Shown: positions 55,378-64,000 of the stretch, one piece after another
Numbering within the stretch: position 1 is the first letter of the stretch
How the letters are laid out: the number at the start of each line of letters is the position of its first letter
Origin: Bacteroidota bacterium
Lineage (GTDB): Bacteria; Bacteroidota; Bacteroidia; Cytophagales; Cytophagaceae
Reading direction: 5' to 3'
DNA: 64,000 nt
Assembly: GCA_023428135.1 (NCBI GenBank)
Contig: JAEYZG010000036.1
Location: forward strand, 1-64,000
Notes under the pieces: model-generated
What the model was told of the DNA's origin: nothing
Database searches by the model: none
The model's input: only the letters and a program-made list of their open reading frames with translations
Made by a program: the position numbers and the translations under genes

Positions 55378-55956
55378 CTAAACAAAAAAACTTTCTTCCC
55401 ATCCGACAAAGACTAATTCACTAAGGGGCAACCTGTTTACCATCTGTTTTTCTCTTTCTTGTAAATTTGGAGGCAAAGAATTCAGATCTCCCTTATAGCC
55501 TAAAGCAATTACAGTTACAGGTTCAAATTCCTCAGGGATCTGTAAATTTTCAATTGCTTTTTCGCGGGAAAAACCTCCCATCTGATGTAAAAACAACCCT
55601 TCATCTGTAGCCTGAATAGAAAGATATGCGACAGACTGCCCGAGATCATAATACCTGCTGGAATTTTCTGCACCATTTCGAGTATAATGTTTTTTGGCCA
55701 AAGTCAAAATCAGAACCGGAGCATGTTGAGCCCATATCTGGTTGCTTTCATTCAAACTATTTGCAATGCTTCTCCAAACCTGTCCGTCTTTTTTTAACCC
55801 TACTATATACCTCCAAGGTTGTTCGTTCATTGCTGAAGGCGCCCTTCTGGAAGCTTCAAAGATTTTTTGAAGTTTTTCAACTTCTACATCTTTTGGAAGA
55901 TAGGCTCTTGGACTCCAACGATTTTCTATCAGCTCGTGTATTTTAATATTTCCCAT
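55378..55956 (-). CDS. Nitroreductase family protein
   Basis: FMN-dependent oxidoreductase of 192 residues. ENRWSPRAYLPKDV, ASRRAPSAMNEQPWRYIV and LGQSVAYLSIQATDEGLFLHQMGGF match the family. Substrate unknown; may reduce nitro- or other electrophilic compounds. Confidence 0.88.
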   Translation of the reverse strand: MGNIKIHELIENRWSPRAYLPKDVEVEKLQKIFEASRRAPSAMNEQPWRYIVGLKKDGQVWRSIANSLNESNQIWAQHAPVLILTLAKKHYTRNGAENSSRYYDLGQSVAYLSIQATDEGLFLHQMGGFSREKAIENLQIPEEFEPVTVIALGYKGDLNSLPPNLQEREKQMVNRLPLSELVFVGWEESFFV

Positions 55957-56158
55957 TACAATAAATTTTAAATTATATCTTTATTTATCCCACTTAATCA
56001 ATTGCCATTGAAAAATCCTTTAAATCATTATAATCAATCATTTAATTATAAACACTATTAAGTTGATTAACCGTGATATTTTTTTAATCCTTAATCCCGG
56101 ATTATTTTTGTATAATTATAACTTAGAAAAAGTTAAAAACAATTCATTTAATTAATAG

Positions 56159-58165
56159 ATGACCAGAGAAGAAGCCAAACTACGAATAGAAGAGCTTACA
56201 GAAAAGATCAATTACTATAATGATTTATATTATCAGCAAAGCACCTCTGCAATATCTGATTTTGAATTTGACAAATTACTTGAAGAGTTAATTAAACTTG
56301 AGGATTTACATCCCGAATTAAAAAAAGAAGATTCGCCCAGCCAAAGGGTTGGTGGTACTATTACCAAAGAATTCAAAACTGTTTATCATGTTTACCCAAT
56401 GCTTTCCTTAGGCAACACCTACTCCGAGGAAGAACTTATAGAATTTGACAACCGTGTGAAGAAGACGATTGGAACAAATTTCGAATACATAGCCGAGCTA
56501 AAATTTGATGGAGTGGCCATGAGTATAACTTACGAAAATGGTATCCTCAAACAAGCCACTACCAGAGGAGACGGAATTCGTGGAGATGACGTCACTGCCA
56601 ATGTAAAAACAATCAGAAGCATACCCTTAAAAATAAAAGGCAATGAAATACCTCCTCTTTTTGAAGTCAGAGGCGAAGTATTTCTACCTTTGGAATCCTT
56701 CAATAAAATCAACAAAGAGCGGGAAGATATAGGAGAAGCCCTACTTGCAAATCCCAGGAACGCAGCCTCAGGGACAATCAAAATGCAAGACTCAACCGTT
56801 GTTGCACAAAGAAAACTGGACTGTTTCGTATATGGTTTATTAGGAGAAAATCTGGATATAAAATCTCACCACGACGCCTTAGTAAGAATTAAGGAATGGG
56901 GTTTTAATGTATCAGACTCTTATTCCCGTTGTAAAGACATTCAAGAGGTTATGAACTATATCAACAAGTGGGAAAAAGAAAGATTTAAACTTCCGCTTGG
57001 TACAGATGGCATTGTAATAAAAGTAAATGATTATAAGCAACAAGAGATTCTTGGCTATACAGCTAAAAGTCCGCGTTGGGCAATAGCTTATAAATATAAA
57101 GCCGATACAGCAAGTACTTTGCTTGAATCAATAGAATATCAGGTAGGAAGAACAGGGGCTGTTACTCCAGTTGCCAACCTGCTACCTGTACAATTGGCAG
57201 GTACAAAGGTAAAGAGAGCTTCAGTGCACAATGCCAATGAAATAAAAAGACTAGATTTGCGCATTGGTGATACCGTATTTGTAGAAAAAGGCGGGGAAAT
57301 TATACCTAAAATTACTGGAGTAAACCTGGGATTAAGACCTGAAAATAGTATTCCAATAGAATATATCAGCAATTGTCCTGAATGCGGTACTCCACTTATC
57401 AGAAAAGAGGGAGAAGCAGTACATTATTGTCCGAATGAGAAAGGATGTCCTCCTCAGATCAAAGGTAAACTTGAACATTTCATCCAAAGAAAAGCTCTGA
57501 ATATAGAAGGAATTGGATCAGAGACAGTGGATCAGCTTTATGCCAAAGGTTTGGTTAAAGACCCTGCAGACTTATATGATTTGACATTTGAAAAACTTTG
57601 CAGTCTTGAGAGATTTGGTGAAAAGTCTGCTAACAATATTCTAAAAGGCTTAGAAACATCCAAAAACGTCCCTTTCAAAAACGTATTATTTGGAATCGGG
57701 ATCAGATATGTAGGAAATACAGTTGCTGAAAAACTTGCAGACCATTTCAATAATATAGATGCCATGGCAAAAGCCTCGTTTGAAGAATTGAGAGAAGTTC
57801 CGGAAATAGGAGATAAAATTGCACAAGGAGTAGTAGAGTATTTTGCACAGGAAGAGCACCGAGTTTTTATTGAAAGGCTAAAGAAAGCCGGTCTTCAGAT
57901 GGAAGCTCAGAAGAAAGTAATTGAATTCGAAAGCAATATTTTTGAAGGAAAAACATTTGTTATTTCAGGAGTCTTCCAAAATTTCAGCAGGGACAGCATT
58001 AAAGAAAAAGTAGAGAAAAATGGAGGCAAGGTGGTTTCCAGTATTTCAGCCAAGTTAAATTTTTTGATTGCCGGAGAAAATATGGGGCCTTCCAAGCTTG
58101 AAAAAGCACAAAAACTTGGAATTCAAATGATCTCCGAAGATGAATTTATAAAAATGTTAAAATAG
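56159..58165 (+). CDS. ligA: NAD-dependent DNA ligase
   Basis: Seals nicks in replication and repair. Adenylation lysine Lys115 in AELKFDGVA, the OB domain, four-Cys zinc finger (CPECGTPLIR...HYCPNEKGCPP), helix-hairpin-helix repeats and C-terminal BRCT (FEGKTFVISGVF) are all present in order. It is 668 residues. A possible -7 box (TATTTTTG, 56103-56110) lies upstream without a clear -33. Two further plus-strand genes follow closely. Confidence 0.97.
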   Translation: MTREEAKLRIEELTEKINYYNDLYYQQSTSAISDFEFDKLLEELIKLEDLHPELKKEDSPSQRVGGTITKEFKTVYHVYPMLSLGNTYSEEELIEFDNRVKKTIGTNFEYIAELKFDGVAMSITYENGILKQATTRGDGIRGDDVTANVKTIRSIPLKIKGNEIPPLFEVRGEVFLPLESFNKINKEREDIGEALLANPRNAASGTIKMQDSTVVAQRKLDCFVYGLLGENLDIKSHHDALVRIKEWGFNVSDSYSRCKDIQEVMNYINKWEKERFKLPLGTDGIVIKVNDYKQQEILGYTAKSPRWAIAYKYKADTASTLLESIEYQVGRTGAVTPVANLLPVQLAGTKVKRASVHNANEIKRLDLRIGDTVFVEKGGEIIPKITGVNLGLRPENSIPIEYISNCPECGTPLIRKEGEAVHYCPNEKGCPPQIKGKLEHFIQRKALNIEGIGSETVDQLYAKGLVKDPADLYDLTFEKLCSLERFGEKSANNILKGLETSKNVPFKNVLFGIGIRYVGNTVAEKLADHFNNIDAMAKASFEELREVPEIGDKIAQGVVEYFAQEEHRVFIERLKKAGLQMEAQKKVIEFESNIFEGKTFVISGVFQNFSRDSIKEKVEKNGGKVVSSISAKLNFLIAGENMGPSKLEKAQKLGIQMISEDEFIKMLK

Positions 58166-58171
58166 TTAAAG

Positions 58172-58690
58172 ATGATTAAAAAGCTTTTTTTAAGAGTTCG
58201 AACTTATTACAACAGAAAAAATAATAAAGCCAAAAGGGTAAGCCTGAGTTATGAAGAATCTTCAACAGTAGGTATTCTTATCAGCAATGAAAACCCAAAA
58301 GGAAATGAAATGATCTCTCAGTTTGTGAAAAGTCTGATTAAAGAAGAGAAAAAAGTAGTAATCATTTGTAATTCAATGACCAATAATTGTGCTTTTGATT
58401 TCCCCTTTACAAGAATTTCATTTAGCGATATAAAATGGAATGGTACTTATCGGGACGAGAAAATAAATAATTTTATAAAAACCGAATTCGACTATTTATA
58501 TTCTATTAATATTTCACCATTTTTGCCTTTCGAAAATATTTTATCTGCAAGCAAAGCGAAATGCCGGTTTGGAATCTTCTCAGAAAACAATAAAAATATT
58601 CTAGAAGTAATGGCCGAATTAAAAAAAGGAGAAGGCATTGAAGCATTGATCAGATTAATGGAAATTTGTACAAAAAAATTCAGGAGTTAA
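58172..58690 (+). CDS. Conserved Bacteroidota protein (DUF6913-like), unknown
   Basis: 172 residues. N-terminus basic (MIKKLFLRVRTYYNRKN), then a Rossmann-like pattern (STVGILISNENPKGNEMI; KKVVIICNS; YDYLYSINISPF). I recall this family as DUF6913 beside ligA and dapA, and that position matches here, but the name is from memory. It starts 6 bases after ligA and ends 3 bases before dapA, so it is in the same operon. Confidence 0.7.
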   Translation: MIKKLFLRVRTYYNRKNNKAKRVSLSYEESSTVGILISNENPKGNEMISQFVKSLIKEEKKVVIICNSMTNNCAFDFPFTRISFSDIKWNGTYRDEKINNFIKTEFDYLYSINISPFLPFENILSASKAKCRFGIFSENNKNILEVMAELKKGEGIEALIRLMEICTKKFRS

Positions 58691-58693
58691 AAA

Positions 58694-59569
58694 ATGAGTA
58701 TTTTTTCGGGGACCGGAGTAGCACTTGTAACGCCGTTTAGTGATGACGATAGTATTGATTTCAACGGATTAAAAAAACTACTGGATCACGTAATTCAGAA
58801 TGGAGGAGACTATTTAGTAGTAAATGGTACCACAGGTGAATCTCCTACCACCAGTCAGGAAGAAAAAAAACAAATCTTAGATTTTGTACTCAAAGAAAAT
58901 GAAGGCAGGCTACCTGTTGTCTTCGGTATCGGAGGTAACAATACAAAAGAGGTCCTTGAGCGTATAAAGAATACGAATTTTGAGGGTATCAGCGCAATAC
59001 TGTCAGTTTGTCCCTATTACAATAAACCTTCTCAGGAAGGAATATATCAGCATTATAAGACAATTGCAGAAGCCTCCCCTGTGCCAGTAATATTGTACAA
59101 TGTTCCAGGCAGAACGGGGATCAATATGACTGCGGAAACCACCGTCAGACTTTCCAATGTTAAAAATGTAATTGGAATTAAAGAGGCTAACAGCGATTTG
59201 AAACAAGCTGAAGAAATAGCTAATAAAAGCCTTAAAGGCTTCCTTCTTATCAGTGGAGATGATATGACAACAGCAAGTTTTGGAGCAATCGGAGGTGTTG
59301 GTGTTATTTCAGTACTGGCAAACGCATATCCGGCCCATTTCAAAAAATCAATTCAGTATACTACTGAAGGAAAACATACTGAAGCAGAAGCAGTGATTGC
59401 TAAGCTTGGAAAAATTAATCCTCTGATGTATGAAGAAGGAAATCCGGTAGGAATTAAAGAAGTGCTAGAAAGTAAGGGTATTTGTAAAAATAATGTAAGA
59501 CTACCATTGGTGAAAGCTTCTCAAAATCTCAGAGAACGCATCTTACAAGCAATAAACGAAGTAAACTAA
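58694..59569 (+). CDS. dapA: 4-Hydroxy-tetrahydrodipicolinate synthase
   Basis: Condenses pyruvate and aspartate semialdehyde for lysine and meso-diaminopimelate. Schiff-base Lys163 in IGIKEAN, ILYNVPGRTG, and VNGTTGESPTTS are diagnostic. It is 291 residues. It supplies cell-wall precursor, in line with the peptidoglycan genes nearby. Last of the ligA run, with a terminator. Confidence 0.95.
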   Translation: MSIFSGTGVALVTPFSDDDSIDFNGLKKLLDHVIQNGGDYLVVNGTTGESPTTSQEEKKQILDFVLKENEGRLPVVFGIGGNNTKEVLERIKNTNFEGISAILSVCPYYNKPSQEGIYQHYKTIAEASPVPVILYNVPGRTGINMTAETTVRLSNVKNVIGIKEANSDLKQAEEIANKSLKGFLLISGDDMTTASFGAIGGVGVISVLANAYPAHFKKSIQYTTEGKHTEAEAVIAKLGKINPLMYEEGNPVGIKEVLESKGICKNNVRLPLVKASQNLRERILQAINEVN

Positions 59570-59602
59570 AAAAAAGAGGCTGAAAATCAGCCTCTTTTTT
59601 TT
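59568..59602. terminator. Bidirectional terminator between dapA and the histone-like gene
   Basis: Long stem with A-run on the left arm and T-run on the right (core 59576-59583 with 59587-59594, loop of three). Serves convergent genes whose stops lie directly beside it. Confidence 0.85.
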
Positions 59603-59603
59603 G

Positions 59604-59786
59604 TTATTGTTCTTCGTTATTCTTTTTATCCTGAACTTCAACTCTAATCTCCTGAGCTAAATTTTTAAGATCCTGCATACCTTTCCTTACACGGGTTCCT
59701 GCTGCTGCATTTTCTTTTTCATAAAATTTTGCAAAATCACCTTCCAGCGACATTACAAGATTTTTCAGTTGTTCGAATCTGTTCAT
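59604..59786 (-). CDS. Histone H1-like protein Hc1
   Basis: 60 residues. FEQLKNLVMSLEGDFAKFYEKENAAAGTRVRKGMQDLKNLAQEIR matches in spacing the N-terminal domain of Chlamydia Hc1; Bacteroidota carry a short version without the Lys-rich tail. Probably nucleoid-associated, by homology. Convergent with dapA and sharing its terminator. Confidence 0.82.
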   Translation of the reverse strand: MNRFEQLKNLVMSLEGDFAKFYEKENAAAGTRVRKGMQDLKNLAQEIRVEVQDKKNNEEQ

Positions 59787-59905
59787 TATTATAAAAATTT
59801 AGGTTATTAAAACGTTCTAAATTAAGAAATTAAAAAATACTACTCAAAAGAAAAGTAAGATTTTCTTTCTTTAAAGAAGAAAACCTTACTTCTAATATGC
59901 TTTGA

Positions 59906-61150
59906 TTAAATCGAAATATTTGAAAGCGATTGTGTATAAAGCTTATTCTGAAGTTTATATGAAACTTCCTGGAAAGCTTTGATTGTCTGCTTAACATCCT
60001 CAAGAGAATGCATTGCAGTAGGGATAATTCTAAGTTCGAGAATCCCTTTCGGCACTACCGGATATATAACTATAGAACAGAAAATACCGTAGTTTTCTCT
60101 TAAATCTATAATCAGCTGAGCAGCTTCGCTTTCATCGCCTTTCAGATAAACAGGAGTTACAGGAGATTCTGTTTTACCAATATCAAATCCAGCATCTTTC
60201 AAACCTTGCTGTAAATTACGAACAACGTTCCAAAGGTTTTCTCTTAATTGAGGTTGAGATCTTAGTAATTCCAGTCTTTTCATTCCCCCCACTACCAAAG
60301 CCATAGGCAATGTTTTGGCAAAAATCTGAGATCTGGTGTTATATCTTAAAAAACCTATTACTTGTTCAGTACTGGAAACAAATGCACCGATACTCGCCAT
60401 TGATTTGGCAAAAGTTGAGAAGTAAATATCAATACCATCCTGAACTCCAAGATGCTCTCCTGATCCTGCACCAGTAGGCCCCATTGTTCCGAAGCCGTGT
60501 GCATCGTCAACAAATAACCTGAACTGATATTGTTTTTTCAGCTCTACTATTTCTTTTAATTTACCAAGGTCGCCTGCCATACCGAACACACCTTCAGTAA
60601 TCACAAGTATTCCGCCTTTAGTTTCCTGAACTATTTTAGTAGCTCTTTCAAGTTGTTTTTTAAGATTTTCAATATCGTTGTGAGGGAATACAAATCTTTT
60701 TCCTTGATGCAGTCTTACACCGTCAACAATACATGCGTGAGATTCACTATCATAAATTACTACATCATGACGGGAAAGTACTGCATCTATAACGGACACC
60801 ATTCCTTGATATCCGAAGTTAAGAAGCATGGTATCCTCTTTTTTCACAAAATCAGATAGCTGAGCTTCAAACTCTTCAATAAGGTTTGAATTTCCAGACA
60901 TCATTCTTGCGCCCATTGGAAAAGCCAAACCATATTTTGCAGCTCCTTCGGCATCGGCTTTACGAACTTCGGGGTGATTTGCAAGTCCAATGTAATTATT
61001 TAAGCTCCAGGTTAAAACTTCTTTTCCTCTGAACTTCATTCTGGGGGCAATTTCGCCTTCTAGTTTTGGGAATGCAAAATATCCATGTGCGACCGAAGAG
61101 TGTTTTCCTAACGGTCCTTTGTCATTTGTTAATTTATCAAATAAATCCAA
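59906..61150 (-). CDS. Alpha-oxoamine synthase family (serine palmitoyltransferase-like)
   Basis: PLP enzyme condensing an amino acid with an acyl-CoA. The PLP lysine is in STFAKSMASIGAF, and LFVDDAHGFGTMGPTGAGSGEH, SLNNYIGLANHPEV and MGARMMSGNSNLIEEFE are typical. It is 414 residues. Candidates are serine palmitoyltransferase (sphingolipids) or a cysteate acyltransferase for sulfonolipids, both known in Bacteroidota; Kbl-type glycine acetyltransferase is less likely. It is divergent from the biotin carboxylase gene. Confidence 0.82.
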   Translation of the reverse strand: MDLFDKLTNDKGPLGKHSSVAHGYFAFPKLEGEIAPRMKFRGKEVLTWSLNNYIGLANHPEVRKADAEGAAKYGLAFPMGARMMSGNSNLIEEFEAQLSDFVKKEDTMLLNFGYQGMVSVIDAVLSRHDVVIYDSESHACIVDGVRLHQGKRFVFPHNDIENLKKQLERATKIVQETKGGILVITEGVFGMAGDLGKLKEIVELKKQYQFRLFVDDAHGFGTMGPTGAGSGEHLGVQDGIDIYFSTFAKSMASIGAFVSSTEQVIGFLRYNTRSQIFAKTLPMALVVGGMKRLELLRSQPQLRENLWNVVRNLQQGLKDAGFDIGKTESPVTPVYLKGDESEAAQLIIDLRENYGIFCSIVIYPVVPKGILELRIIPTAMHSLEDVKQTIKAFQEVSYKLQNKLYTQSLSNISI

Positions 61151-61218
61151 GGTAGTAAATTTTTATTATAGTCAAATCAAAACCTTATTCTGATCATATT
61201 CCAGATCCAAAAATCGTA

Positions 61219-61226
61219 CAAATGTA
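61219..61226 (-). promoter_or_regulatory. Probable -7 box upstream of the serine palmitoyltransferase-like gene
   Basis: TACATTTG on the minus strand, 68 bases before the start at 61150. It fits TAnnTTTG, but no TTG lies at the expected -33 distance. Confidence 0.4.
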
Positions 61227-61344
61227 AGCATTAAAATCAGATCCTGAATATGGTTTTCGATAAAATACCTCCTATATTCTTAAAAAAAGAATAAAATTAA
61301 TGAATTTAATTATTTATTATTGACGCATATAAAGGATCATAAAA

Positions 61345-62841
61345 ATGCAAAAAATCAAAAAGGTATTGATCGCTAACAGAGGCGAAATTGCTTTGAGAAT
61401 CATGAGATCACTAAAAGAAATGGACATTAAAACTGTTGCTGTTTTTAGTGAAGCTGACCGCCTTTCTCCTCATGTTCAATACGCTGATGAAGCAGTTTGC
61501 ATTGGTCCTGCTCCCTCTTCCGCTTCCTATTTAAATAGTTCGAGAATAATTGAGACAGCTCTTAAGCTCCATGCTGATGCTATACATCCGGGATATGGCT
61601 TTCTAAGTGAAAATGAAAGCTTTGCACGTCAGGTAGAAGAATCAGGCTTGATATTTATAGGGCCATCTGCCAATTCTATAAAAATAATGGGAAGTAAATT
61701 GGCAGCAAAAGATGCCGCATCTGCCTATAATATTCCAATGGTACCAGGAATAAACAAGCCGGTAACCGATATCAATGAAGCGCTCAGAGTAACATCTGAA
61801 ATTGGTTATCCGGTCCTCATTAAAGCAAGTGCAGGAGGTGGAGGAAAAGGAATGCGTATTGTGGAAAAGCCAGATGAATTTGCTGAACAACTGGAAAGGG
61901 CTTCAAGCGAAGCTAAATCTGCATTCGGAGACGGGTCTGTTTTTATCGAAAAATATATTGCATCTCCTAAGCACATAGAGGTGCAGATACTTGGAGATCA
62001 GCATGGTAATGTAATTCATCTTTTTGAAAGGGAATGCTCCATTCAAAGACGTTATCAGAAAGTTGTTGAAGAAGCCCCCTCTCCTGTATTAAACCATGAA
62101 AAAAGGATGGCAATAGGAGAAGCTGCAGTTAATGTAGCTAAATCCTGTAATTACTATGGGGCAGGCACTGTTGAATTCATTGTAGATGAGCACCTTAACT
62201 TTTACTTCCTTGAAATGAATACCAGACTCCAGGTTGAACATCCTGTAACTGAAATGATAACAGGAATAGACCTGGTTAAGGAACAAATTAATATTGCAGA
62301 GGGGAACACTTTATCATTCAAACAAGAAGACATCTCTATAAGAGGTCATGCAATTGAACTAAGGGTTTATGCTGAAGATCCTGCAAATAACTTTCTTCCG
62401 GATATCGGAAAACTCATAACATACAGAAGACCCCAGGGGCCGGGAATAAGGGTTGATGACGGCTTCGAAGAATCAATGGAAATACCAGTGTTCTATGATC
62501 CCATGATTGCAAAACTGATTACTTATGGCAGTACCAGGACTGAAGCCATTCAAAGAATGAAAAGGGCAATATCCGAATTCAAAATTTCGGGAATCATGAC
62601 TACTCTGCCTTTTGGTACCTATGTTATGGATCATGAAGAGTTTATTTCAGGAAGATTTGATACCCATTTTGTAAAAAAACATTTTTCTCCTGAAAATTTA
62701 AAAATCATTTTAGATAAAGAGACTGAAGAGATTGCAATGGCATTTGCGGGAAAATTTTTTACTGAGAAAAATAGTAACCAGTCCATAACGGAAATTCAAA
62801 ACAGAGTCGGAAACTCAGTCTGGAAAAGAAGATACAATTAA
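61345..62841 (+). CDS. accC: Biotin carboxylase subunit (acetyl-/propionyl-CoA carboxylase)
   Basis: ATP-grasp enzyme that carboxylates biotin. ANRGEIALRIMRSLKEM, ASAGGGGKGMRIV, ERECSIQRRYQKVVEEAPSP and EMNTRLQVEHPVTEM are intact. It is 498 residues, about 50 longer than E. coli AccC; the C-terminal extension is seen in propionyl-CoA-type subunits. Partner subunits are not visible here. The DUF1015 gene follows after 6 bases. Confidence 0.9.
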   Translation: MQKIKKVLIANRGEIALRIMRSLKEMDIKTVAVFSEADRLSPHVQYADEAVCIGPAPSSASYLNSSRIIETALKLHADAIHPGYGFLSENESFARQVEESGLIFIGPSANSIKIMGSKLAAKDAASAYNIPMVPGINKPVTDINEALRVTSEIGYPVLIKASAGGGGKGMRIVEKPDEFAEQLERASSEAKSAFGDGSVFIEKYIASPKHIEVQILGDQHGNVIHLFERECSIQRRYQKVVEEAPSPVLNHEKRMAIGEAAVNVAKSCNYYGAGTVEFIVDEHLNFYFLEMNTRLQVEHPVTEMITGIDLVKEQINIAEGNTLSFKQEDISIRGHAIELRVYAEDPANNFLPDIGKLITYRRPQGPGIRVDDGFEESMEIPVFYDPMIAKLITYGSTRTEAIQRMKRAISEFKISGIMTTLPFGTYVMDHEEFISGRFDTHFVKKHFSPENLKIILDKETEEIAMAFAGKFFTEKNSNQSITEIQNRVGNSVWKRRYN

Positions 62842-62847
62842 TTTTTT

Positions 62848-64000
62848 ATGGCCCAAGTTTTTCCGTTGGAAGTCTATATGTATAGTGATTTACAGTCACT
62901 CCCTAAACTTTCTTTTCCGTTAATGCCAAAGGAAGAGTTCAGTAATGATTTGGAATCTCTATATAAAATACCATTCCATAGTATTTTACTCACCTATCCG
63001 AAAACTTCAGAAGAAAAAGATTCGCCTTTTGAGGAATGGAAGAAAAAGGGAGTATTGAAAAAAGAAGCAGCAGCAATCTTTAAATACACACAGGAATACA
63101 AACATCCGGTAAGTGGAAAGCTCTATAAGCGAATTGGTATTATGGCTGGGTTAAAAGTTGATGACTGGGGACCAGAAAGTGTATTACCTCATGAAGGGAT
63201 TAATTCAGAAGTAGTTGAACAGGGAATACAATTTCTTGAAAAATACCAGGTTAATTCTTCTCCTATTCATTTGCTTTACTCTGATCCGGAGCAAAGGCTT
63301 CGAAACTACTTGGAAAAGCCAACTGAATTAATTTCAATTTTTACTGATAGTTTTGGTACCATTCATAAACTTGAAAAATTTAAAGACAGAACTTATAAGG
63401 ATATTTCCCAACTGTTTAAAAATTATCCATTATTCCTGGCAGACGGGCATCACAGGTATCAGACTATGATCCTCTTTAATAGGAAATATGGCAAAAATGC
63501 TCTTATACCGGCTTATATAAGCTTAATGGAGAATGAACCTGCCAGAATATTACCCTTTCACAGGATAGTAAAATTAAGTGAATTTAAGGAAGAAAAATTA
63601 CTCCATATTTTGAAGATTTTTTTCCATTTGCAACCATTTTCTTCAGAAAACGTAGAGGCATTCACCATAAAGGGAGATGGAAGCGAATGGGGATTAGTCC
63701 TGAAGTCTCAATCATTTATTCTTAAACCCATTAATGAAAAAGTTAAACATTTTATTAATAATAAAGCTTATAATGAGGCCGGACAAAAAATGGCATTAAT
63801 TGATTATTTAGTATTAAAATACTTAGAAAATTTCAAAAAAGAACAGCCTAAAAACTGGTTTAATCTAAAATTTTCTTATAACTTTACTAAATTAACGCAA
63901 AAAGTGCAGTCAGGAGAGGCGGATTTTGGATTAATATTAAAAGGGGTAAGTATGAAAACTCTTGGAAAAACAGTTTTGAGTAATTCAATATTGCCAGAGA
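62848..64000 (+). CDS. DUF1015 family protein, truncated by the window end
   Basis: Frame open from ATG 62848 to the window end (384 codons seen). VLPHEGINSE and the DGHHRY motif (in FLADGHHRYQTM) are the family hallmarks. Function unknown; often near serine/phosphoserine or carboxylase genes. It follows accC by 6 bases and appears to share its transcript. The 3' end is not in the window. Confidence 0.82.
   Translation, partial: MAQVFPLEVYMYSDLQSLPKLSFPLMPKEEFSNDLESLYKIPFHSILLTYPKTSEEKDSPFEEWKKKGVLKKEAAAIFKYTQEYKHPVSGKLYKRIGIMAGLKVDDWGPESVLPHEGINSEVVEQGIQFLEKYQVNSSPIHLLYSDPEQRLRNYLEKPTELISIFTDSFGTIHKLEKFKDRTYKDISQLFKNYPLFLADGHHRYQTMILFNRKYGKNALIPAYISLMENEPARILPFHRIVKLSEFKEEKLLHILKIFFHLQPFSSENVEAFTIKGDGSEWGLVLKSQSFILKPINEKVKHFINNKAYNEAGQKMALIDYLVLKYLENFKKEQPKNWFNLKFSYNFTKLTQKVQSGEADFGLILKGVSMKTLGKTVLSNSILPE

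Noticed and set aside
55626..55946. 106-codon frame opposite the nitroreductase
   Set aside because: Shadow of a conserved gene, no family resemblance.

Overview
The window is an AT-rich chromosomal segment of a Bacteroidota bacterium, most likely a member of the Cytophagales (Cytophaga/Sporocytophaga-like). The assignment rests on gene content and signals rather than a database match: TTG...TAnnTTTG promoters, mostly no Shine-Dalgarno sequences, a DUF5686 barrel protein, a DUF4421 protein, a PorE-like OmpA/PD40 protein, a small Hc1-type histone, a fused alpha/beta E1 dehydrogenase and a menaquinone gene run. Almost everything is housekeeping or envelope biology; there is no prophage, CRISPR array or intact insertion sequence.

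Layout. 1-460: three tandem minus-strand promoters pointing out of the left edge (probably toward an rRNA operon), then the purA terminator. 474-4903 (minus): rel, then a fur-STAS-purA operon with its own promoter. 5059-8790 (plus): tRNA-Leu(UAG), tig, clpP, clpX. 8867-12310 (minus): an ABC uptake binding protein and permease, a PTPS/QueD-family enzyme and lpxB. 12386-15337 (plus): hldD, a Ste24-like protease and an SRPBCC protein. 15372-22892 (minus): a fused E1 dehydrogenase, and a lepA-folD-queE-ompA/PD40 run. 23030-27750 (plus): a membrane patatin lipase translationally coupled to a DUF5686 outer-membrane barrel. 27755-29731 (minus): glycogen debranching enzyme. 29926-32526 (plus): DUF4421, DUF218 and PAP2 envelope proteins. 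32510-39089 (minus): an intact acpH followed by a degenerate acpH paralogue, a barrel-like protein, arsC-like, hslV, pdhC (E2), a fatty-acid desaturase and a histidine phosphatase. 39129-43660 (plus): menaquinone genes (thioesterase, menF, menD, menE) without menB or menC. 43716-47236: the least ordinary stretch, with two unrecognised proteins, an S24 phage-type repressor, a possible integrase remnant and a lipoprotein. 47199-55956: fpg, pbp1A, tlpA-like, two small lipoproteins, glgB, mtgA, an acetyltransferase and a nitroreductase. 56159-64000: ligA, a conserved Bacteroidota protein, dapA, histone-like Hc1, a serine-palmitoyltransferase-type enzyme, a biotin carboxylase and a truncated DUF1015 gene.

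How it fits together. Envelope construction dominates (LpxB, HldD, PBP1a, MtgA, AcpH, desaturase, DUF218, PAP2, patatin, lipoproteins, and a sphingolipid- or sulfonolipid-type acyltransferase). Protein quality control (trigger factor, ClpXP, HslV, Ste24), central carbon (E1/E2, glycogen branching and debranching, biotin carboxylase) and menaquinone respiration make up most of the rest. The best candidates for something less described are the degenerate AcpH paralogue, the patatin-DUF5686 pair, and the 43.7-47.2 kb block with its repressor, integrase-like fragment and shared 26-bp palindrome. Function calls come from reading motifs by eye; no alignment or search was run.
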